Shown here piece by piece: positions 22,209-33,176 of a stretch of DNA of 64,000 nt (the first letter of the stretch is position 1; each line of letters opens with the position of its first letter). The translations under genes were made by a program, and so were the position numbers. The notes beneath the pieces are model-generated. The model was not told where the DNA came from. It saw nothing but the letters and a program-made list of their open reading frames with translations, and ran no database searches. The DNA is from Ischnura elegans (lineage: Eukaryota > Arthropoda > Insecta > Odonata > Coenagrionidae), in NCBI RefSeq assembly GCF_921293095.1, contig NC_060247.1, positions 112,859,111 through 112,923,110 of the forward strand, written 5' to 3'.

Positions 22209-22444
22209 ATGTGGGGGAATAGGTAGATGAAATTACTAGTGTCCATTCATACTTCTCAATTTGCTCATGGTTAATTGATATTTGTGTATTCGCTGTAAAG
22301 CTTTTGGTTAATGTATTCGTTCTTCAATCTTCTGTTACTTGGATCTACGCATTCTTCTTGGAGCTAACGCACCCTCCACATTTTCTAATGTCTAGAATTG
22401 TTATACATTATATTTTTTAATAACCATGAGACGCTCATGTGTAG

Positions 22445-22590
22445 TTCCTATTGCATGCTGGTAATTTGCCACCCCGTGCCAAACAAATTTTTGGGTAGAT
22501 ATACGTATATATCTACATAATACCATGCGAGACAAGTCTAGGGTGTCTGGCAGGGAGTGATGAATTACCAGCATGCAGTCAGCAGCAGTC
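22445..22590. repeat. Two CR1-like LINE 3' ends head to head
   Basis: A plus-strand fragment (GCATGCTGGTAATTTGCCAC, then GTGCCAAACA) meets a minus-strand fragment (TAGGGTGTCTGGCAGGGAGTG, then TTACCAGCATGCAG) across the palindromic centre GTAGATATACGTATATATCTAC. Together they form a long imperfect palindrome. Confidence 0.6.
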
Positions 22591-22627
22591 AGTCTGATCT
22601 GCAACATGATTCCCTCTTGCACCCCAC

Positions 22628-22911
22628 CAAGGGCGTACTCATGATCAAAACTAGATGGGGGTAAGCCGAGGTCGTTCCAGTGTTAACACAAAAAAGGGTA
22701 AGGGAAACAAAATTTCAATAAAATTATAACAGTGCATTATTATTTAAAAAAATTCATTGCTCGAAAAAATATTATTTTAATTATATGTTTTATACTGATG
22801 TAAGTCTTCTTGGCGTTAAAGCAAATTTGTTCAAAACTTGCTTTTTGAACTGAATTTACTCTTGATTCTTGGGGAGGGCAGCTGCTGCCCCCCCCGCTGG
22901 GTACGCCCGTG
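22628..22911. mobile_element. hAT-type MITE (CAAGGGCGTAC family)
   Basis: Starts CAAGGGCGTACTC and ends GGGTACGCCCGTG. Perfect 8-bp duplication CACCCCAC at 22620-22627 and 22912-22919. 284 bp; same family as 2559-2822. Confidence 0.95.
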
Positions 22912-22919
22912 CACCCCAC

Positions 22920-23035
22920 AAAAATTATTTGGCGTCACCGAGATTCGAACCCAGATTTCGCGATTGCGGGTCAGGTATGTGTTACTACCAGTTACGACAG
23001 TTACTACCAGTTACGCGACCAAGCTACCTTATATC
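22920..23035 (-). mobile_element. tRNA-like SINE head, minus strand
   Basis: On the minus strand GGTTCGAATCTCGG is a good B box, preceded by TAGCTTGGTCGCG as a poor A box and by a short internal duplication of GTAACTGGTAGTAAC. It does not fold as a tRNA. Confidence 0.4.
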
Positions 23036-23064
23036 GCGGTAGGTAATGTTTGCGCGGGGTATTG

Positions 23065-23920
23065 TTGACGACAAAATCGGCAAGTACAGAAGTTGCTGTT
23101 GAAGACGCTACTTCGGCGTGATGAAGAGACTGCGTTCCGCGAAGATGACGTCGTTTTGCATTTACCGAGACGCCTCCAATTCGGCATGTATGTAGACTGC
23201 AGCTTGCGCCTTCTCCCCGCCCGTGGCGAGGAGTCAAAGGCCTCGCGCCCTCCCGGAGGAATCGTGAGAACAGACCGCCCACGGCAGAGAGCGCCTTCAA
23301 TCTGGCAACACCGCCTCCAACCCCCCCGCCCCTCCCCCTCTCTAGCTCACTTCACTCGCTCTTTCACTGTGAACGTGTTTTCGCCTCTCCTCCCCCTCCC
23401 CCAATTCCTCGTTCCCCCCCGTCCACACTCACCCCCTCCTTTGTGTCTGCACGGGCCAAACATCTCGGCTGCTGACTAACAGTCAGTCGGGCTCTCCGCT
23501 TCATCACGGAAAGTGACTCGCACCGAGTTTTTAATACGTGCGTGTGTGTGTGTTTTTTTTGTTCTCTCGCTTTACGTATGTGTTTCAGTGCATTCACGCG
23601 TGTTATTTACCCCTCACGGTGACGTCACGCCACGCACTCGCCGTTGGCTCTTCCTTGAGTGGAACTCTCTTACGGATCTGGTTAGTTAAGACCACGCCGT
23701 GTCTTTGGACACTCGGGCTTCTTCGGCGCCTTCCACGTTTTGTCCTTCAGTGTGTGTTTGTGTTGGTTAGTGCCTAACGTGTTTGTTCAGCCTCGTTCCT
23801 TTTGTTCGTCTCGGCGAAAGTGAACCGTGTTTTTTTCTGTGTGCACCTTTTTGGATTATAACCGGCGTCGGCCTGCCGCCGCCGAACCAGCCTGCGCTTT
23901 GACGTTTCCGCGATGCTGAG
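23065..23920 (+). promoter_or_regulatory. Candidate host promoter and first exon
   Basis: The clearest gene-like landscape in the window: roughly 850 bp rich in GC and CpG amid AT-rich sequence. TCAGT with its A at 23485 fits the arthropod initiator; AGTGAC begins at +28 relative to that A, close to the DPE consensus. The pyrimidine-rich, CpG-rich block at 23290-23460 lies just upstream. Downstream, the sequence runs without a recognised repeat to ATGCTGAG directly followed by GTAAGC, a strong splice donor (exon end 23920). If real, it gives a mostly untranslated first exon of about 435 bases with at most three codons. No downstream exon was identified, so the product is unknown. Confidence 0.45.
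23483..23517 (+). promoter_or_regulatory. Initiator and DPE-like pair
   Basis: TCAGT at 23483-23487 with A as +1, and AGTGAC at 23512-23517 (+28 to +33). Four of five positions fit RGWYV. No TATA box is seen near -30, consistent with a DPE-type promoter. Confidence 0.4.
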
Positions 23921-23926
23921 GTAAGC
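23913..23926 (+). other. ATG adjacent to splice donor
   Basis: CGATGCTGAG|GTAAGC: GAG|GTAAGC fits the MAG|GTRAG donor consensus well. The ATG could begin a coding region split after eight bases, or the exon may be wholly untranslated. Confidence 0.35.
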
Positions 23927-24790
23927 AATTCACGAACGACTGACAGTGCGTTCGCTTGCAGGCGCTCCTCCATTGCAGCCGATTCTATGTTGTAGTTGTG
24001 TTCGCGGTCGCATTTTTCTATAGACTAGCTGACAATAAACTTCAGGTTAGGGCCTCAAGATCAAGAGGGGGCTGCATTCGATTTGATTGTAAAATTAAGA
24101 TTACACTATCCTGAAAAATTGTGAACTGAACCGGAACTGACCCACTGGAATCACTGAACCGGACACTTGGCGAAATAATGTCCACATGAGTAATAAACAA
24201 ACATAAAAATGTACTTGTAAAGATATTTTATCATTTCTCATGTAATTAACAAACTTAAGAATGGTAAGTTTATGGCCTAGTATTTGGAATAGCCTTAGGA
24301 CTCTTTTTATGTAAATCTGGCCTTTGTTTTCATCATTTTTCCGCGATGTTTTACGTCTGACCTGCAGATACTTGCGGAATAGCCGGGGAAAAGTCGTCAT
24401 CGGAGTTCGAACAGCACGGTTGAATCCCGAAAAAGATGATCACATCTTATAGTCCCCGCGGATTGCTTGGCTAGAACTTGATTGTGTGTTGTAGCCACGT
24501 TAATAGGACGCAAAATTCTTTTTCGGCGACGGATAACTCTATTATAACTTACTATGTAATCTTGAAAATTCTTGGGTATGCAAAATAGATACTATTTTAC
24601 AATTATCTGTATCTCTAATGTTAAAAAAATGACGTCTGCGGAAATAATATATAAGTAAAAGGAAAGTTATCAACTAGAGTTAGAATCAAATGTTGACAAC
24701 GGTCTCCTTCATGCATCCTGAAAATTTCAAGATGATAGCAGCATAATTTGTGCGCGAATAATCCGTCGCCGAATAATACCGGTCGAGCAA
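23927..24790. other. Intron-like, nothing recognised
   Basis: AT-rich sequence after the candidate donor. No repeat or exon is recognised; it could be intronic if the promoter call is right. Confidence 0.4.
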
Positions 24791-24791
24791 G

Positions 24792-25244
24792 ATGTATGAG
24801 CTTTCTTATAAGGAAGAGTTATGCCGCCACGTAAGGTTGTTGGTAAAATTTTCTCGGGTTAACTTCTGGGTCAGTTCCCTCTTCTGCATTTCGACATATG
24901 TAATCTTTTGTCGAAAAGATCGCGGATATTATGAACAACTGACACGGGATAATGTCGTAAGGTCCAAGCGAGCAATCTGTAAGCAAATAGACCGGTCGAG
25001 CTGGAGGTATTTGTCCTCATTGGTTATAATTCCATTCCTTCGCTTGGACATGAACCGTGCACAAAAATTCATCCGTTGCTCTTTCGAAGGAAACGGCGAT
25101 ACTATCATCTGTTGTTACCAGCTCCCACCTCCTTTTCTGCAAGACTATGCGGAAAAACTCTTGTTTCTCAGAAGATGTGGTGGTGATCTCCTGAATAAGA
25201 TGGTATTTGTGAATGTCAATGAACTAGGAATACGGAGTCGTTAA
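24792..25244 (+). other. Unrecognised open frame, 150 codons
   Basis: One of the longest ATG-initiated open frames here. It begins MYELSYKEELCRHVR, includes LPPPFLQDYAEKLLFLRRCG and ends NELGIRSR. I recognise no domain, signal peptide or membrane segment. Cysteines are frequent and the composition is not obviously biased. It lies about 0.9 kb downstream of the candidate first exon on the same strand, but AG/GT sites do not make it a clear exon. It could be an unknown transposon relic or chance. Confidence 0.2.
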
Positions 25245-25762
25245 TTTGTTTAGCGTGGGAGTTCACTCGCCAGCCGTAGTAGACTGCTGCTCCGTGGCGC
25301 CCTTCATGTAGTCCCTTGGACGTTCCGCGAATTTCATAGCCTGTCGCAGAAATCGAAAGTTTGGCCAGAGGCGAAGAAGATTTTCCCGCTGACCGATCGT
25401 TGGGATGAATTTTTTTTGTTTTCCTGGTCTATCGGTCTGTTTTCTTAGAATCTTTGCCAATCCTTTTACCCGAGGCTTTCATAAACATCGACATATTTAG
25501 AATATGCATAAGTGTGTGGATAACTAAGTTAAACAGCTTGATAATATCACAATCTTGCACTATTTATACGTTCAAGTGCATCGTACCATGGTCAAGCATG
25601 CATGAAGTTATTACTTGTTACCCATGGCATTTATTTTCTTCACACATATTTCAAATTAGAAGACTACCGGGAAAATTTTCGTGTGACTGACCCAAGCGAA
25701 TTAATTTATCTGTAACTTCGACCAAAACCCTAGAAAAAAAGTGGAGAATAATGTGAAAACGG
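25245..25762. other. No confident feature
   Basis: A minus-strand frame at 25263-25460 (65 codons) is arginine- and lysine-rich and unrecognised. Confidence 0.4.
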
Positions 25763-26015
25763 CAGTGGCGCCGACTCCATGGGGCTTGAGGGGGCCCGAG
25801 CCCCCTCAAAAATTCGTTATGGGTGTGAGGAAAAAATGTGTCAGGCTTGTCGATTTTCCCCGGAGTGTCCAGATATCGAGATTCGAGTTATAAGGTTTAT
25901 AACGTTGATCATACGACTCTTCTAAAATGCTTAAGAAACTTAAAACTTATAAAATTTCCCGGGGAAAGATCCCCGATTTGGGCCCCCCAATGTTTTTTGT
26001 AAGTCGGCGTCGCTG
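25763..26015 (+). mobile_element. hAT-type MITE (CAGTGGCGCCGACT family), copy 1
   Basis: 253 bp with ends CAGTGGCGCCGACT and AGTCGGCGTCGCTG. Perfect duplication GAAAACGG at 25755-25762 and 26016-26023. A GGGGGCCCGAGCCCCC palindrome lies near the left end. Confidence 0.95.
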
Positions 26016-26023
26016 GAAAACGG

Positions 26024-26970
26024 AAATAATTGGCTGAGTCAAATTTCAATTTGTTTAGATTCGTTGACAATAGGTATCTTGGCCTCCGTTTTCAAACTTG
26101 GTACAACGTCTTGTTTCTAAGCGGTGCCGTGTCTTGGCTACTCAGTGCGAATTTTTTTATTCAAATATTGCTACACGCACTACCAGGTTGAGCATACTTC
26201 ACGTGTGAATGCTTGGTAGTGTTAGCTGATAGAAGCACGTAGACCATAGATTGCATGCTGCTTCATCGTGTTTGGAAGACATCCAAACCTTGATCATGTG
26301 CAATGAAGCACGTTGTATATCTTGCCGCCCTTGGCTCTGTGCGTGAATAATGCGTCCCACGTTTCCGCCCTGGCCCATCGTGGAAATCGGCGACACCCGC
26401 CGCCGTCTCGGCCAGCTGATACACATCCGGGCGGCGGGCGGTCCGCTGCCCTCGGGAGACGTGGCAACGCCGCACCGGCGATAAGAAAGCGTTGCACAGG
26501 TGTGTGCAGGGCATTCTTCTCTTGTTCCGAGTTGTGTTTATCAATGATGTCCTCCCTCGGGTTGTTTAGTGATCACGGCACAGCAGACACACGAGGGACA
26601 CGAGAAAAGCGCATCATTATGCCTGACATGAGAACTTCCGGCTTTACCTAGCGGAACCAGGTCATGGCTGGTATCAATTTACACGTGTTATTTCCGACAT
26701 GCTTGACATTTTATGAAATTACCATATTAATTTGTAGGTCGTGTATTCAACATCTACATAATATTCTGCAAGTCTTCCCTAGGGCGTTCGAAGTTATTCG
26801 AAGTGAAACCGAGCCGGTGTCTAGCCGGCGACAACCCAGTCATCCAACATAGCGCTGCTCTAAACCGATAACACTGGCAAACAGAAAAGGCAGAGCCGTA
26901 TGGGAGTACATCTATTTCTTTCTCAAGAAACTTCTCTATTTCCCACGTGTGCCTTTTTCCAAGTATCTTT
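26024..26970. other. GC-rich patch, otherwise unrecognised
   Basis: 26300-26550 is GC-rich with open frames on both strands, which is expected from composition. None matches a family I know. The rest is unremarkable. Confidence 0.4.
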
Positions 26971-26974
26971 CGTT

Positions 26975-27110
26975 TTCCGCCCATTGTCTTCTTTGGTGGC
27001 GAAGGGGTAATGTCCTCCTCTGTCCGCCCAAACGGTAGCGGGTTCGAACCCCGCCTTGGTGGACTCAAACAAGACGTAGATATTTGCCAATGTGTGGTTG
27101 GTTCCCTGCA
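26975..27110 (+). mobile_element. tRNA-derived SINE head
   Basis: GGTGGCGAAGGGGTAATG as a weak A box and GCGGGTTCGAACCCCGCC as an excellent B box with T-arm. No acceptor stem. Probably a 5' SINE segment. Confidence 0.45.
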
Positions 27111-27214
27111 AATGCGGTCTTTTTACTCTCCTGGTAGCACGCGTGATTTGATATACGAAATAATTGCTCTTATTATTTTTTATAAATGTCATTTTCTAGC
27201 TGTTTTTTTTCCAA

Positions 27215-28312
27215 ATAAAATATTTTTTGATGTAGGCAAGGCTTTGATAACATGGAATGGAATTCGATGCTTAGAATTCTGGAAGAAATTCGAGTTCTCT
27301 GCAATGGTCGTAGAATTGTACACAGTTTGTATATAAACCAAGTAGCTGTGCACCCAACGGTGCAGAAGCAAGAAAAAGAAAAGGAGTGAGACAAGGGTGT
27401 GCACTGTCCCCCTTAATCTTTAATGTTCATCGAGAAAGCCATCAAGGAGAAGGCCGTGTGTGTCAATATCCACGAAGAAAAAAAATTAGCATAATGCGAT
27501 TTACTGTTGACAAAGCAGTCATAGTCGACACAGAGAAGGATTTGAAGAAGACTTTGACAAATATGGAAAGGGCAATGGCCAGATATCAGTTGAAAATCAA
27601 CAAAAAGAAGACTTAGATATTAGTATGCAGCTTTAGAGAGGAGGATAAGACGAACATTAAGCTAGGAAAGCATAAGCTTGAAGAGGCGAAAGAGGTTTCT
27701 TACCTTGGACTTACAATACTGAATTAGATTTTAACTGTTAGCTGAATTACCAGCGATGGACGAAGCAAGAAAGAAATAGTCATTAAAATAGCGCAGGGGA
27801 AGAGGGCTTTATACAAAAAGTAGAATCTTTTTGCGCCTGATAATACAGGCGTAGAAGTAAGGAAACGATTCATGAGATGTTACATGTGGAGCATGTTTCT
27901 AAATGGAAGAGGGGCTTGCACGATGACAGCAGCAGAGAATTCAAGACTGGAAGCATTCGTAATGTGGTGCTCCCGAAGAATGATTAAGATAAAATTGATC
28001 GACCGTGTGAGTAACAAGGAGGTGCTAAGAAGAGTGGGAAAAGATGCCTAAGTCTTTTAAAAACCTTGAGCAGAATACGGGACAACTTAGTGGGCCACAT
28101 TATGAGACATGATGGCCTGATGAAAACAATCGTAGAAGGACAGGTGAAAGGGAAGAAGGGCTAGGGACGTACCCGAATGAGTTACATAGGACAGGTTATA
28201 AAGAATGTAAAAGAGAAGAAATACGTCGCTATGAAAAGACTATCGGATATGGGAGAGGAATGGAGAGTTGCGTTGAACCAATCTTAGAAATGTTGACTAA
28301 CGATGATGATGA
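27215..28312 (+). pseudogene. LINE family A reverse transcriptase to 3' end, inactive
   Basis: Longest family A copy. Reverse transcriptase copies LINE RNA at the target site. In broken frames it runs from the first catalytic aspartate region (KAFDN-MEW, about 27235-27265, with a one-base loss) through RQGCALSPLIFNVH (27388-27430). The second catalytic box should read RFADD; here it reads RFTVD (27499 region), so the first aspartate is lost. Then TEKDLKKTLTNMERAMARYQ, a stop after KINKKKT, a YLGL segment, EAFVMWCSRRMIKIKLIDRV, and the C-terminus to a TGATGATGA tail at 28312. No endonuclease domain remains. Confidence 0.85.
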
Positions 28313-29413
28313 CGTATTTTTCACCTGTCATTTAGATGAATTGGACTTGGGTGTAATGAAAAAGAGCGCACTTCCTTCAGTGTCTGATTTTTAATGGCTT
28401 TGGTATATCCTCTAAATTGAAATGGAAATTTCGAGCACCCACAAATAATTTTATGATATCTGGCACGTTGTGGTGTAAGTTATTAACAGTAATTCATAAA
28501 ATATATTGTTGCATTTACGCATAGTTTATTTTCGCAAGACTCTATAACTGTTGTTACAAAAACAGTCAAAATGTAGTAGTAACGACGACTTAAATACAGT
28601 GAAAATCGTAATTTTTTACAGAGGGAACAATCAAGTATCTCTCTGAAGGAGTTTCCACTTTTCCGGCGAGTGGACTGTGTGAAAAAGCTGTCTGGACTGC
28701 CACCAGGTCAGGAGCTGGAATTCCGGTTGTCGGCAGCTCCGACACCTTTTCACGCATATATCTCGCTCATTCAATGACTTCATTATTTATTTGTGTACAT
28801 ATTAATGTGCTATTGGATTTATTCTCTATGAATTCTTTTTATTATCTAATCCCTCAATGGAATGATCTACCTAATTCCCACAATGAACAGGTCTGGTAGT
28901 AGGCTTCTGTGAGTGCTCATTGTGGTAATTGAATAAAAAGTGGCCCATTGTACACTCGTTTTTTTTTTATTTATGGAGGACACAATTTAGTCATGAATCC
29001 CCAGCGAAATATTGATTTGATGTTTTTTTCATTTTTTCTCGAATTTTATGTTGTGTTTTTTGAATTGAAAATAGCCGTAAAATAGCAACATCGGAGGTTA
29101 GTGAGCGGATTGCTGGGCATAATAAACTTTCAGCATTCCCGAACACATTTCATGTTCTGCAAAGCGAAGTTCTGAGACCTAACACGTGAACATTTGCTCC
29201 TTATGAAAACGTGCGTGGTGAGCGAGTGCGTTTTTTCGTTTTCTTGTGTCAATTATCTTTTTCCTTCCCTCCTTTTCTCTCCTTTCCTTTGCCAGTAAAA
29301 GAGTACGGCCTTGGGGAATTCTCATTGTCCGCGTTAGCAGGAAACAGCGGCGGCAATTGCCGATGGAGTTCGTCGGTTCTTTTGTCATACATAGGAAGCC
29401 ACTTCATTCTAAC
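28313..29413. other. No gene; small hairpin
   Basis: AT-rich. An imperfect inverted repeat near 28871-28930 (AATTCCCACAATGAAC against GCTCATTGTGGTAATT) is the only structure noted. 29210-29400 is pyrimidine-rich. Confidence 0.4.
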
Positions 29414-29416
29414 CAG

Positions 29417-30986
29417 GGGCCGTATTCTGTAACTCCAAACCGATCGGTGCGGCACCGATTCGTCGGGTGCGACGTCACACCGACTCCCGGTAAGAAGTCG
29501 TGCGATTCTGTACGAACCCGGTCGGTGCGGCACCGACGAGAGGACGGGAGATCGTCGGTAGCCGTACCGACAGCAAAGAGGTGTCGGTACGGCCACCGAC
29601 TAGTGGGTTTCATGAATTCCCCGGTGCGCATTGTACGTTTTATTTTGTTTTTACCTCATCACCGAGTAAATAATGAGGTTTTCTCCAATGTTATCTTTTT
29701 CTGCCCCTTCGAATACGCCTCTATAATTCACTGTGTCATCATCTATATTAATTACCTTGACAGAAATATAAGATAATGGTTAATAAAAATGAGGTTTGCT
29801 AACATATAATGACTTTCTCTCATTTATGTTACCGCACTTTCACTCGCTTGTAATAGGCTTTATTTCTCTCTATCATCATTTATTTGCTCCGTTGACATAA
29901 AAAAGATATTTTTGATTAAATATGAGTTTTGCCGCAATGTTATCACTTTATATCACTCTGAATAGGCGACTGTTATTTCACTCAATCATCAATTTGGCGT
30001 TTCTCTCGGCATAGAAATAATATATTTTTATTTAAGTATGAAGTTTGCCACAACGGTATCAGTTTCTTTCATTTGTAACGGGCAACTATATTTCATTTCA
30101 TCGTCAGCCATTGATTCCCTTGACGATAAAAGAAGATATTTGTTAATAAGTATGAGGTTTACCGCAATATTATCATTTTCTCTCACTTGGAATGCGCAAC
30201 TTATACATATGTATTTCACCCAATCACAATTTATTTACTTCCTCGTCATTACACTTCTTTTAATTGCACCCAGCTCCATATTTTTATAACAATTTCCTAA
30301 CTTGTTCCTCTAATATTACATTTGCATTTGAATCCTACGTTCACGTTCCATGGTATGCTATTTTCGTCTGCTACGGTGCCAATGGCATAACCTTCCGTTG
30401 ATAACATTTATACGGAACTTACTTAATGACAACTATATTACCAAATCATGAATAAATAGCATTATACGTAACCAATATTTAAAAAAAGAAACTACGATCT
30501 CAAGGATAGTTTCAATGTGGTTTCAATAATTCATTCCAGCAACAACAATCTCCATCACATACAAACTTTATTGTGATGTTGTAATATTGTTTCCTTCGAT
30601 TCTGTAGGTACAGCATTACTACCACACATTATATAAGCATTGTCAACAACTTATCCAATATCGTTTATCTTAATCTAGCAATAAGTCGTAATTTCCGCAA
30701 ATAAAAAGTTTGAGAATGACGACAACAAACTGTGCCAATGAGTCTTCACTTGTTTTTACCCTTCTCTCATTGGTGGAGACACGTGAAACTTCGGATATAT
30801 TCGGATTTTCCCTGTTTGGGAAGGAAGGGGAACCGTACCGACTGGTTTGAAACCGACGACCTTACAGAATCGCTGAAAGTGTCGTCGTCGGTGCGGAATC
30901 CGTTGTCGGTACGGTTTGATGTCCAGTCGGTGGGCTTGAAAGGGAAACCGACCGGTGCGGCACCGACGAAATACAGAATACGGCCC
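29417..30986. mobile_element. 1.57-kb TIR element with subterminal repeats
   Basis: Ends GGGCCGTATTCTGTA and TACAGAATACGGCCC are perfect inverted repeats flanked by CAG on both sides (29414-29416, 30987-30989), a 3-bp duplication. Each end then carries several copies of a GTCGGTGCGGCACCGAC-type palindrome over about 170 bp, resembling transposase-binding subterminal arrays. A degenerate tandem array fills the centre. No transposase is visible. A 3-bp duplication and G/C-rich end fit PIF/Harbinger-like elements, but this is tentative. Confidence 0.75.
29675..30270. repeat. Internal minisatellite, about 115-bp unit, five copies
   Basis: Units begin with GAGGTTTTCTCCAATGTTATC-like sequence at about 29675, 29791, 29924, 30040 and 30154, spaced 116, 133, 116 and 114 bp. 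Shared blocks are RTTATCA, TTTCTCTCA, ATTTCA, ATCATCA and a run into GATATTTTTR. It lies wholly inside the TIR element. Confidence 0.75.
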
Positions 30987-30989
30987 CAG

Positions 30990-31525
30990 GCCGAAATTCC
31001 CTTCTTTTTGAGAAAAGGAAGTACGATTCCCTCGCGATCTACAATTCTTTGTCTTTTTTGACGAATCATTACTAATTTTTAAACTTATATTAAAATCATG
31101 ATATTTTCGCAGCAGGACTTTGTCTGTTTCCTTGTATCTCAAATATTTAAAAATACATATCGGGGTAAATTTGGTCATATTCTTGTATTAAAAACGGTCA
31201 ATATTGACTGTGCTTTACTTTATATAAACAAACTATTTCAATATGACGAAAATAGTTGTAATATCTATAATAAGGACAGATATCCTTTTCCCAAATTACA
31301 AAGCCAAATTATTACATTAGGACGTAAATATTTAAAAGGAAAAATATCCTGCATTATAAATTGCGTAATTTTTTAACACATGGTGTAAGAAATTAAAAAT
31401 ATCAGTAGAATTACAATGGTTGATATAGCTTATCTCCCATTATAATAAAATTCTCAAGTAATAGAAACAATTCGTATATCGCATGTAATTCACTGTATCG
31501 CATGCATTTTACAATTAATTTTCTT
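30990..31525. other. AT-rich, nothing recognised
   Basis: No coding or repeat pattern recognised. Confidence 0.5.
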
Positions 31526-32165
31526 TAGAGAAGACTCGAGGCATTCGAGATGTGGGTGTGGCGAAGAATTGTTAAGGTGGACGGAGAGGAGGAGGAACGA
31601 TGAAGTACTGGACATGGTGGGTGAGGCGAGGCAGCTTTTAGATGCGATACGGAGGAGACAGAAAGTATGGATGGAGCAAGTACTTAGCGGGGAGGGGATG
31701 TTGAAAACACTTTTAGAGGCAGTGGCGCCGACTCCATGGGGCCTGAGGGGGCCCGAGCCCCCTCAAAAATTCGTTATGGGCGTTAGGAAAAAATGTGTCA
31801 GCTTGTCGATTTTTTCCGGAGTGTTCAGATATCGAGATTCGAGTTATCAGGGTTCTAATTTTGATCATATGACTCTTCTAAAATGGTTAAAAAAACTTAT
31901 AACTCACTATATATAAAATTTCCCGGGGCAAGATCCCCGGTTTGCCCCCCCCCCCCAATATTTTTTGTTAGTCGGCATCCCTGGTTATAGGGAAGAATGT
32001 TAGGTAAACGAGGGAGAGGTAGGAAAAGAATATCATTTTTTAGGTAGAATGAAAAGGAGTAGGTCTTATTGTGAATTGAAGAGTGAAATGCATGATGAAA
32101 GGGGAGGCTCACGGAATTCTCAAGCACTCCATAGAAAACCTACCTTAATCGGTAGAATACTTCAA
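31526..32165 (+). mobile_element. LINE family B fragment, split by a hAT MITE
   Basis: 5' piece (31526-31719) reads RLEAFEMWVWRRIVKVDGEE, then AIRRRQKVWMEQVLSGEGML. The 3' piece (31984-32165) resumes with GRMLGKRGRGRKRI-like code and ends near a CTTCAATAAATAATAA tail. This is the C-terminal region of a LINE related to but distinct from family A. Confidence 0.8.
31720..31983 (+). mobile_element. hAT-type MITE (CAGTGGCGCCGACT family), copy 2
   Basis: 264 bp, same ends as 25763-26015 (right end AGTCGGCATCCCTG). Flanks TTTAGAGG and GTTATAGG match 6 of 8. It lies inside LINE B code, so it inserted after that LINE. Confidence 0.88.
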
Positions 32166-33176
32166 TAAATAATAATTAGAGATAGGTGAAAGTTGCAATT
32201 TCATTTTTATTTTATCTTACTTTCAATAACAGTTTATCGCATTTTGTAGCGTCTTTTTTTATTTTCGTAATGAGGTAGATGACGATATAATGTAGTGAAA
32301 CACAGTTATATGACAAAATATAGAATATTTTAAATAAATATGTTGTAGAACAATAATAAATTAAGGAATAAGACATATAGTGGCGGAAGTGTAGCTTGCC
32401 CGCGCCCACTTGTAGTTCGCGGCCGCGTAAAGTCCCAGCCAACTATCAGCTGCCCAGTCGCTCACATGCTTTTAGCGGTTGGTGTCGGCGGAGCATTTCA
32501 ACTGCGCTCGGCACAAAATGCACGAATTTTGCCGTCGAAAAGGCAAATTTGCGTAAAAATATCATAAAAGTCCAGTCATCGCTTTTATTTCGCATTTATT
32601 TGCGCACATCGCATCTATACCGCATTTATCGCATTTGCGATTTTCACGCAAATAATGTAGCAATAGAATGTGAGTGTAATTTTACATAAGTAATTGTTAC
32701 GTGAAGTAAGTGATTGGAGGAGTTTTAAGTGGCGCAGAAAAGACCTCTTAATGATACTCTCTCATCGTCCGGAAGAATGCGTGGGCCAAGTGTTTTCCAT
32801 GCCTTCTCTCGTCGTGAGATTTTCCGGGCTGGGAGAGTCACGTGACTGGTGTGGCCCTTTCTATTTCCGTGGCGACGGGGTTATTTATTTCCGAGCGAGA
32901 GGTGAACTGGGCCGTGTCAAGTGTGCCACGCCAATGTCGCGTGGGTTAAGTTTAGACGGAGAGTTCTAAAAGAATGGGCCACGATTCAAAATTCTCATCG
33001 GCCGCAATCCGCGATTCCAAACTGAAGTGTCTAAACCTGGCGACCAAAAATGGAAGCTTTGGCTGTTTTAGCGGAGGTAGTTTTCGTCTTTTTTTTACGG
33101 TTTCTGGGAATATGACTATTAGCGTTATGAATGTTTTATATTACGGCTTCCAAGAAAAACCATCTGAAAAATAAAT
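32166..33176. other. No recognised feature
   Basis: Mixed composition; 32390-32500 and 32760-32950 are somewhat GC-rich. Open frames there lack known motifs. Confidence 0.45.

Noticed and set aside
26199..26544. Overlapping minus-strand frames, one with a GRIIHAQSQGR reading that briefly recalled a ribosomal protein L8 start
   Set aside because: The similarity stops after a few residues. The patch is GC-rich and open on several frames, so chance is the better explanation.
29246..29776. A 176-codon open frame and overlapping frames on the other strand (also 30756-31178)
   Set aside because: They lie on the GC-rich subterminal palindromes of the TIR element. The arginine-rich readings on both strands follow from repeat composition.
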